In this document: positions 7,683-14,184 of the stretch, piece after piece | Position numbering within the stretch: the first letter of the stretch is position 1 | How the letters are laid out: the number at the start of each line of letters is the position of its first letter | NCBI GenBank assembly: GCA_004151065.3 | Contig: NWUY0300005733.1 | Coordinates: forward strand, 52,193-66,376 | From: Larix sibirica | Taxonomy: Eukaryota > Streptophyta > Pinopsida > Pinales > Pinaceae | DNA: 14,184 nt | Reading direction: 5' to 3' | The notes under the pieces: model-generated | The model's database searches: none | Told to the model about the DNA's origin: nothing | Seen by the model: only the letters and a program-made list of their open reading frames with translations | Translations under genes and position numbers: made by a program

Positions 7683-9259
7683 AATTTGTGATGAGCATTG
7701 ATTGAGTGTCCCAAGGTTAGAAGATATCAGGGCAACAACACACTGTATCTCTCCATCTGTCCACTCAGATTTGTGCTGAAGTTCCTCAGGCAATGCCTTA
7801 AATTGGCAAATAACAGAAGCATTTTGAGTAACAAGAGAGTAATGACTCTGCAAAGACGCACCATAAGTCAAGAAAATGTCAAAAAATTGCAAAATGAAAC
7901 CTCTCACATAGATGCAAGCAATTCAAATGAACTCAATTTCAACTATATGTATGTGTTTACTTTTCAAATTGATTATTTCTGTTTGAAATTTTAAAAAAAA
8001 TGGAAAATAATTAAGTGAAATGGAATAAAAGATATCTTCGTTTAAATAATGTAAAATCCAGTAATTTCACCATCCATTACTCAAAATACAAAAACTTTTA
8101 ATTATTGGGTCAATTCAAAAGATTTGATGTTGCACACAAAGACACTCTCCTTGAAGAAAACTGAAACTAAACACAACTAACAACATGCCTGCAGAAGTTC
8201 ATATTTATTGTGAATAGCAACCAGAATAGAAGATATTGCCTTCCGATTGAATTCTTTAAACGCCTCTTCTCCAAAAATATCGATCTCCTTGTGAATCTAC
8301 AGGAAGTAAAATAAGATCATTGTCAATGCAAGCAAAATAAATAGATCAGAGAGGAAGCCAAATTTCAAGAACACCAGACAGGGATTCATATTGCTTTCAA
8401 CTCAGTAACATTACTGTATGAATGTTATCTGTAGAAAAAGGTTTAGAAGTGTATGCTTCTTTAAACAGAAGACAAGGAAGTCCAATTACTAACTAAGGCC
8501 ACTGGAAAATGAACAATTTAATTTAGATGAATAATGTAAAATACAAGGATAAAGGAAGAAACAAAGACTTGAACTTAATATCAATTCTTAATGAATGACA
8601 AGTAAAAACCAAAACTGTCAAAAGTGAAGAATAATCTCAGCTAAAACATAGTTAGAGAATGGACATAAATAAGCCTGACAAGTATGCACAAGAAATCGGA
8701 GAGAGGGAGATATAACACAGATAATATTCACATCTGAAACAAAGAGTTTGAATATGGAACACATTCCATAGCTCTTTGAGAAAGCTTCAAATCTAAATCA
8801 ATTGATAAGATTTCTCTGAAAACCTCAGCAAGAAGTGTTGCAAGATGCCTCTGTAAAGTTGTCAGCTCTTCAACATTTTTATAAATTCTAGAAGCGGCAA
8901 CATTAGCCAGATGCTGCAGGGGAGAATCCTCAGTAATGAATCCATGCACCAGTTGTATGGTACCTTCAATAAATGCCAATGGCCCTCTTTCAAAAACCAT
9001 AAAATGCACTTTTCGAGAATATGTTCCCTGTAAATCAAAATGTCACAAATCCCAAGAATGTTAATTAACTCTTGACTGTGTCCTCCATTTAGAAAAACAA
9101 ATCTATGTCTAAAATTGCATTTTATTTATCAAGGTGAAAACCTCTGCCCGAGATTGCCAAAAGTCCAAGTGCTTTTGCACATCATGTAAATTTGACAAGG
9201 TCTGTTCAGACATTTCCTCTAGTAGCACAATAACTTTATCCACCACCGTCATCAATGAC
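7683..9259 (-). CDS. DGS1: DGS1/NCA2-family protein, partial gene, four internal exons, copy 1
   Basis: Four minus-strand exons can be drawn with good splice sites: 9142-9259, 8824-9027, 8189-8296 and 7683-7847. They are 118, 204, 108 and 165 bases. The first starts with one base completing a split codon, and all later junctions fall between codons, giving 198 uninterrupted residues. Key segments are LEEMSEQTLSNLHDVQKHLD and FWQSRAE, then HFMVFERGPLAFIEG, LTTLQRHLATLLAE joined to IHKEIDIFGEE, and EWTDGEIQCVVALISSNL. This order matches the soluble N-terminal half of plant DGS1 (DGD1 SUPPRESSOR 1), related to yeast NCA2. The family comprises mitochondrial outer-membrane proteins linked to galactolipid balance and mitochondrial contact sites. 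The N-terminal exon(s) and the membrane/C-terminal exons are not found. The gene is truncated or has very long introns. Identification is from memory of the family. Confidence 0.72.
8187..8188 (-). other. GC splice donor of exon 3, copy 1
   Basis: Exon 3 ends CTGCAG and the intron begins GCATGT. A GC donor with a perfect CAG exon end is the usual form of the minor GC-AG intron class. The intron ends TTTGCAG before exon 4. The same arrangement is at 12428-12429 in copy 2. Confidence 0.6.
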
Positions 9260-9389
9260 CTGCAAATAATTCACAGCAGATCCTCATGAATATCAGTGCT
9301 CTGCAAAACCCTCAAATAATTTCTAGGTTGAGGTGAAAAGAAGTATCCCATCACAATATGAGATGATCATTTTGAAATGATTGAGAACA

Positions 9390-9390
9390 N
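9390..9390. other. single ambiguous base at the duplication junction
   Basis: This N lies exactly where the near-identical match to 10561-13630 stops. The sequence to its right starts abruptly inside the next repeat unit. A contig join is the simplest explanation. Confidence 0.9.
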
Positions 9391-9630
9391 TCCCTGCTAC
9401 TATGGATGTGACAACAAGGACCTTTCTTAATGAACAAGTATTCTTGAAGAAGGCCTTTGGAAGCTAATGTGGGCATCTGTTGGTTTCTTGGAGCACTTGG
9501 TCGGTTGAAGACCCCAATTGGAGAAGAGCTTTAGGGTGCTCTTGTGGACATTTCTTGGAGCACGTTCTTTGAAGTGGCCTTTAGAGGCCATGTGACATCA
9601 TCACCAGCCACTTGTTCCTTGTTTGTTGGA

Positions 9631-9663
9631 GATAAGATAAGATAGGATCATTTTATTAATGTC
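9631..9663 (-). mobile_element. very short LINE 3'-end insertion or captured tail
   Basis: On the minus strand this reads about 33 bases containing ACATTAATAAAATGATC followed by (CTATC)(TTATC)n. It is almost the same as the LINE end at 3073-3106 (ACATTAATAAAATTATC plus TTATC repeats). Copy 1 has unrelated sequence at this place (5641-5660). It may be an extremely 5'-truncated LINE insertion, but I see no clear target duplication. Confidence 0.45.
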
Positions 9664-9763
9664 CTTAGTTAAGGGCCCCATGTATCTCACCGTTGTACAA
9701 GTGGCATTGACCACCTTATTTTATTGTATTGTGAGGAGTTAGTTGCTTGAAGTGGGGCTTTTG

Positions 9764-10012
9764 TATTATTTTACCCCACCCTAGGCTAAATCTAAGGTTA
9801 CAATTGATATTTTATTGTAAAGGAAGTTTTACCCTCTCCTAGAAATAGAGAGGCACTTCCTAATTTCATTTCATGGTTGGACTTTGAGAGCTCTCTCTCT
9901 TTTGGAGCTTCATCAATATGTCTTTCTTTTGTGCATTTAAGGTGTTAGGGGTTCTTTCTGTGTGGTGAAATGTTGTCAATTCTTGATGCTTCCTCTTCTT
10001 GGTTCTATGTTT
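9764..10012. repeat. 249-base block present only in copy 2
   Basis: Relative to copy 1, copy 2 has 249 extra bases between AGTGGGGCTTTTG and GTGCTTAAGG. The minus-strand reading continues the repeat's open frame for about 46 codons, stops, then has an A-rich end with AATAAA-like sequence and TTTAGCCTAGGGTGGGGTAA. Short TTG homology borders the block. A deletion in copy 1 seems as likely as an insertion in copy 2. The length is a multiple of three. Confidence 0.55.
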
Positions 10013-10638
10013 GTGCTTAAGGATTAATGATGGAATCTTCAAATCTTCTACAAACATCTCAAAGATTGATCCAAAGAATAGTTGTTGATAACTCTTGGAA
10101 GGAGGGTATCTTGGGCTCTTGGCTTGCACATTCTCCTTTCTATGTTTAAATGTTTTGGCCTTGTCTTGATTATGCATTTGGCTCCTTGATAAGGGTTTAA
10201 AGATATTTTCCTTCTCCATAGTTGATCTTAGATGGCTAGGGACTTTATTCCATCTGAGCTCCCTCTTGTAGAGATTGAAGTCCATTGTTTATCCTCATTG
10301 GGTAACTGACTAATTTCCATAGTCCCAACCCCTAACCTCTAAAGGAAGTAGACCAACTCCTGAAGGTTATTCTTCTTGGCCTCACTTGCCATCTGATTCA
10401 CCTTGAATCCATTGCCCTAGTTGGATATTGGCACTGATCTCCGGATCTCTCCATCACCTATTCTAAAAACCCTAAAAGACTACAACCTCGTTTTGCTAAG
10501 GCTATCTCCAAATCACCTTGTGCCCTCATTGCCATAGCCTAGCAATCCTATCCAGGGATGCCCCCTTGAGTTGGAGAAGAGCCAACTGGAAGTGCATAGA
10601 CGTAGTTATCGTGGTGACAGTGGGTAACACCTCTCAAG

Positions 10639-11310
10639 TTACAGTGGGCTAACAATGATCTTTGGGGATTTAACTACAGCTGCTGCTAGTTTGCACAGTA
10701 ACATAACCAATGGTGGAGAGTATACTACAGTCGAATAATGAGTCTGTCTCTCATCTCCAGGTGGCAAGAAGTGCTCAACATAGAAGGCCATCTTAGGGCA
10801 TAACCTGCCAAGAGGGTTAACCCAAGTAATCTAGATAACCTTTCGATAAATGTCATCTTTGATTATCTTGTTTAGTTCCTGTCTAGTAGGTAGGAAGTGG
10901 CTAGGTGCATCAAAAGAATATCGAAAAGGAGAGAGTGGATCCATCTCAATGCGAACGGAATCCAAGAGAATTGAGACCCCCACAAACCAACCTCGAGCAC
11001 TTCTCGGAGGGATAGATGAGTCAATAGTCTCTGAAGAGCAATAGACCAAGTATGAATACTGGTCCCACCCTATTGCCGAGTTAGCAAAGCTCTGGAGGTG
11101 GTGCAAAAGAGAGACCAAACTAAACACCGTCTCAAGTCGGAAGGGTCGGGCACCAAACTCTGCTAGGATGATGTGCTGAGGAACAGTCTATTTGCACCTA
11201 ATGATGTGTTGGACCAAAAGAGTTTGTACTCCCTCAACTGAGGCCCAATCAGAATCTAGCGAACCAGGCCCCCAAATCTCAGAGCACCATAAATATGACC
11301 AGTAGACTAA
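10639..11310 (-). pseudogene. LINE ORF2 fragment, copy 2
   Basis: Same fragment as 6398-7069. Both in-frame TAG codons are shared (11188-11190 and 10831-10833), so the decay came before the duplication. The low-coordinate end lies within the more divergent edge, where copy 2 reads CTAACAATG against CTAGCAGTG. No catalytic residues are present. Confidence 0.68.
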
Positions 11311-11923
11311 TCACAAATAATAATGTGTCACTGTGTATGTCGATTTTAGAAAACATAGAAGTTAGAACAGATAAACTTAAGGCATTAAATAGGTTGTCTG
11401 AAATGAGTTGAATGTCATAAAATGAACAAAATTATTCAATGGCAGGGACCAGTGAAAATTTAATCCACAAAATGAGATAATACATCGTAGTTTTTAAGCT
11501 TCCATTTAAAGAGCACAAACACTAATTTTTTTGTAATATGAGCAAGTCTTAGAGCCTGTTACAATAAGTCTCAAAAAACCATGCAATGCATATCACCAAA
11601 CACCTTTCCTGAACTTAGGTTAACCCTTGTGTTTTGACATGAAGGTAACCTAAGTAGGAACTCCCTTGATAACATACAAATGTCGTATCAGACTTAAGAT
11701 TTATGCAGATCTTACAATCAATGTACAGTACTCTATCAAACAAAGCATCAAGAAAATTGATTAATTGCTAACCATTGACATACATAAAGTGACAGATTCA
11801 GACCCCCACCTTCATGATCATGAAATTAATCAATTTAACAGACTGACGACATCTGGCACACAATATTACACATTTACCAAGAAAAATATATTTATGCGCA
11901 GTGGAAAATATAGGTCTTCTTAC
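11311..11923. other. non-coding stretch downstream of DGS1-like exon 4, copy 2
   Basis: Equivalent to 7070-7682, with one visible difference (11375). No exon is recognised. Confidence 0.5.
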
Positions 11924-13500
11924 AATTTGTGATGAGCATTGATTGAGTGTCCCAAGGTTAGAAGATATCAGGGCAACAACACACTGTATCTCTCCATCTG
12001 TCCACTCAGATTTGTGCTGAAGTTCCTCAGGCAATGCCTTAAATTGGCAAATAACAGAAGCATTTTGAGTAACAAGAGAGTAATGACTCTGCAAAGACGC
12101 ACCATAAGTCAAGAAAATGTCAAAAAATTGCAAAATGAAACCTCTCACATAGATGCAAGCAATTCAAATGAACTCAATTTCAACTATATGTATGTGTTTA
12201 CTTTTCAAATTGATTATTTCTGTTTGAAATTTTAAAAAAAATGGAAAATAATTAAGTGAAATGGAATAAAAGATATCTTCGTTTAAATAATGTAAAATCC
12301 AGTAATTTCACCATCCATTACTCAAAATACAAAAACTTTTAATTATTGGGTCAATTCAAAAGATTTGATGTTGCACACAAAGACACTCTCCTTGAAGAAA
12401 ACTGAAACTAAACACAACTAACAACATGCCTGCAGAAGTTCATATTTATTGTGAATAGCAACCAGAATAGAAGATATTGCCTTCCGATTGAATTCTTTAA
12501 ACGCCTCTTCTCCAAAAATATCGATCTCCTTGTGAATCTACAGGAAGTAAAATAAGATCATTGTCAATGCAAGCAAAATAAATAGATCAGAGAGGAAGCC
12601 AAATTTCAAGAACACCAGACAGGGATTCATATTGCTTTCAACTCAGTAACATTACTGTATGAATGTTATCTGTAGAAAAAGGTTTAGAAGTGTATGCTTC
12701 TTTAAACAGAAGACAAGGAAGTCCAATTACTAACTAAGGCCACTGGAAAATGAACAATTTAATTTAGATGAATAATGTAAAATACAAGGATAAAGGAAGA
12801 AACAAAGACTTGAACTTAATATCAATTCTTAATGAATGACAAGTAAAAACCAAAACTGTCAAAAGTGAAGAATAATCTCAGCTAAAACATAGTTAGAGAA
12901 TGGACATAAATAAGCCTGACAAGTATGCACAAGAAATCGGAGAGAGGGAGATATAACACAGATAATATTCACATCTGAAACAAAGAGTTTGAATATGGAA
13001 CACATTCCATAGCTCTTTGAGAAAGCTTCAAATCTAAATCAATTGATAAGATTTCTCTGAAAACCTCAGCAAGAAGTGTTGCAAGATGCCTCTGTAAAGT
13101 TGTCAGCTCTTCAACATTTTTATAAATTCTAGAAGCGGCAACATTAGCCAGATGCTGCAGGGGAGAATCCTCAGTAATGAATCCATGCACCAGTTGTATG
13201 GTACCTTCAATAAATGCCAATGGCCCTCTTTCAAAAACCATAAAATGCACTTTTCGAGAATATGTTCCCTGTAAATCAAAATGTCACAAATCCCAAGAAT
13301 GTTAATTAACTCTTGACTGTGTCCTCCATTTAGAAAAACAAATCTATGTCTAAAATTGCATTTTATTTATCAAGGTGAAAACCTCTGCCCGAGATTGCCA
13401 AAAGTCCAAGTGCTTTTGCACATCATGTAAATTTGACAAGGTCTGTTCAGACATTTCCTCTAGTAGCACAATAACTTTATCCACCACCGTCATCAATGAC
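11924..13500 (-). CDS. DGS1: DGS1/NCA2-family protein, partial gene, four internal exons, copy 2
   Basis: The exons are 13383-13500, 13065-13268, 12430-12537 and 11924-12088. All splice sites and the 198-residue reading agree with copy 1, and I see no difference within the exons. On this strand copy 2 is upstream of copy 1, so a transcript crossing both would contain exons 1-4 twice in frame-compatible phase except at the split first codon. Upstream sequence is available as far as 14184 but shows no recognisable DGS1 N-terminus. As in copy 1, the helix-rich middle segment with HFMVFERGP and the WTDGEI segment are present, while the membrane-spanning part is missing. It may be a gene fragment carried with the repeat or the middle of a long-intron gene. 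Confidence 0.72.
12428..12429 (-). other. GC splice donor of exon 3, copy 2
   Basis: Same CTGCAG/GCATGT junction as in copy 1. Conservation here carries little weight because the copies are almost identical. Confidence 0.6.
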
Positions 13501-13739
13501 CTGCAAATAATTCACAGCAGATCCTCATGAATATCAGTGCTCTGCAAAACCCTCAAATAATTTCTAGGTTGAGGTGAAAAGAAGTATCCCATCACAATAT
13601 GAGATGATCATTTTGAAATGATTGAGAACAAGGAGATTTCATCAAAAAGTCTTGTTATGATCGTTTAAAGTTCAAAAAAATAACTTAATATCTTTTTTAA
13701 TTGTAAAAGATACTTCTTATATATACAGAAATTACTTAC

Positions 13740-13748
13740 ATCAGCAGG
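13740..13748 (-). other. candidate 9-base microexon
   Basis: On the minus strand a pyrimidine-rich tract ending TTTTGTTTTCAG precedes CCTGCTGAT, and the perfect donor GTAAGT follows immediately. Strong acceptor and donor sites nine bases apart resemble a microexon. It lies upstream of DGS1-like exon 1 of copy 2. No other evidence supports it. Confidence 0.2.
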
Positions 13749-13788
13749 CTGAAAACAAAAGAAAAAAGGAAAGATATAACAGTGAACC

Positions 13789-14007
13789 TCATTTCCTCTT
13801 TTTGAGAGTAACTAAAGCAGCTATAAGGTCTGAATAAGAGTTCGGATCTAACAACTTGGCATCTTTAATCAGCAAAGCTCCTTTGGCTAGGAGTTGCATA
13901 CAGATCTCATCATGCCATAGTTGAGGTACCATAACAACTACCCATCCTTGAATTGCTTTCCCCCAAGGCAAGAAAGCAAGAACTAAAGGGAAAGAAAGGG
14001 TGTTTCT
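13789..14007 (-). other. unidentified 72-codon open stretch, possible exon or element fragment
   Basis: The minus strand is open from 14007 to a TGA at 13789-13791. There is no ATG start; the first in-frame alternatives are internal. The translation has protein-like composition, with PLVLAFLPWGKAIQGWVVVM, VPQLWHDEICMQLLAKGALL and LDPNSYSDLIAALVTLKK. This suggests a hydrophobic segment followed by an amphipathic helix. I do not recognise the family. It does not look like the DGS1 N-terminus I know. It sits about 290 bases upstream of DGS1-like exon 1, outside the duplicated region. It may be part of another transposable element. Confidence 0.3.
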
Positions 14008-14109
14008 TCACTTTCTCCTATAACAAAGAAAATATCTGGCAAAAGTTGAAATTCTTTGTTGTATGTTGATTCTTCAAGGTAGCTACGTACAATGTGGATC
14101 AGGGCTGTT

Positions 14110-14133
14110 GGGAACGGGAGCGGGAGAGGGAGC
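14110..14133 (+). repeat. short GGGARC-type hexamer run
   Basis: Four consecutive 6-base units read GGGAAC, GGGAGC, GGGAGA and GGGAGC. The purine-rich strand is unlike the AT-rich surroundings. A further GGGAGCG occurs near 14165. The run is too short to classify. Confidence 0.5.
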
Positions 14134-14184
14134 GAAAAGCGAAATTTTCAAAAGCTTCCGTTTTGGGAGCGTTTTTTATATAAT

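Larger units (their letters stand above)
6320..9389. repeat. compound repeat, right (near-identical) part, copy 1
   Basis: This pairs with 10561-13630 at a constant offset of 4241 and without indels. Bases 6320-6413 differ at about seven positions. From 6416 to 9389 I see only two differences: 6462 T versus 10703 A, and 7134 G versus 11375 A. The match ends exactly at the ambiguous base 9390. It contains a LINE fragment and four DGS1-like exons. It is either a very recent direct duplication, a gene-conversion product, or a duplicated assembly of one locus. Confidence 0.95.
9434..10560. repeat. compound repeat, left (divergent) part, copy 2
   Basis: Homologous to 5461-6319 with substitutions and indels. 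It carries an extra 249-base block (9764-10012) and a short LINE-tail-like insert (9631-9663). The minus-strand frame 9866-10285 retains STMEKENIFKPLSRSQMHNQ and FVEDLKIP, recognisably the same as copy 1, then runs into stops inside the extra block. The class of the element is unknown to me. Confidence 0.75.
10561..13630. repeat. compound repeat, right (near-identical) part, copy 2
   Basis: Partner of 6320-9389. Unlike copy 1, it runs without a gap into unique sequence after 13630 (AGGAGATTTCATC), so this copy is anchored on its right side. Confidence 0.95.

Noticed and set aside
7698-7994. 98-codon plus-strand open frame (also at 11939-12235)
   Set aside because: Antisense to DGS1-like exon 4, which has better family and splice support.
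8728-8823. Extension of the exon 2 reading frame past 8824
   Set aside because: The GAG/GTTTTC donor at 8824 joins exon 3 to give the family-consistent LLAE-IHKEIDIFGEE reading; the read-through tail has no similarity.
5461-13630. CRISPR array, satellite array or bacterial-type system
   Set aside because: The only long repeats are two multi-kilobase direct copies; there are no short, regularly spaced repeats and no prokaryotic genes.

Overview
The window looks like nuclear DNA of a seed plant, most likely a large, repeat-rich genome such as a conifer. It is AT-rich and gene-poor, packed with fragments of plant-type retroelements: a Ty1/Copia primer-binding site and gag remnant, non-LTR (LINE) ORF2 pieces, and a tRNA-derived SINE. 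The only host-gene sequence I can identify is broken into small exons with GT-AG and GC-AG introns. The conifer assignment is inference from this style. Nothing suggests a bacterial, organellar or viral replicon, and I see no CRISPR array, operon or defence locus.

Layout. Bases 1-680 hold a probable Copia LTR end and primer-binding site on the plus strand. Bases 809-1265 hold a frameshifted Copia gag remnant on the minus strand. Bases 1266-2348 are AT-rich and unassigned. A 0.22-kb SINE with target-site duplication lies at 2368-2588. A 5'-truncated LINE on the minus strand (3073-4062) carries a CCHC reverse-transcriptase-associated zinc motif and a (TTATC)n tail. A decayed fragment resembling the C-terminus of splicing factor SYF1/XAB2 lies at 4444-4776 on the plus strand.

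From about 5.46 kb onward the window is two direct copies of one compound unit. The left part (5461-6319 and 9434-10560) is a divergent, unidentified repeat carrying open reading frames on the minus strand. The right part (6320-9389 and 10561-13630, constant offset 4241, no indels) is nearly identical: by eye I find two substitutions between 6416 and 9389. Each right part carries a minus-strand LINE ORF2 fragment and, upstream of it, four clean minus-strand exons that together encode 198 residues of a DGS1/NCA2-family mitochondrial outer-membrane protein. The N-terminal exons and the membrane/C-terminal exons are not found. The first copy stops exactly at a single ambiguous base (9390), so this may be a recent tandem duplication or an assembly/haplotype duplication. 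The last 0.55 kb holds an unidentified 72-codon open stretch and a short GGGARC-type hexamer run.

The genes do not form a pathway. The picture is a partial or exploded nuclear gene embedded in nested, decaying retroelements. The points most worth checking are the duplicated DGS1-like exons and whether the duplication is real, the sharp change in copy-to-copy identity near 6413, the SYF1-like pseudogene, and the shared LINE 3' tail family.
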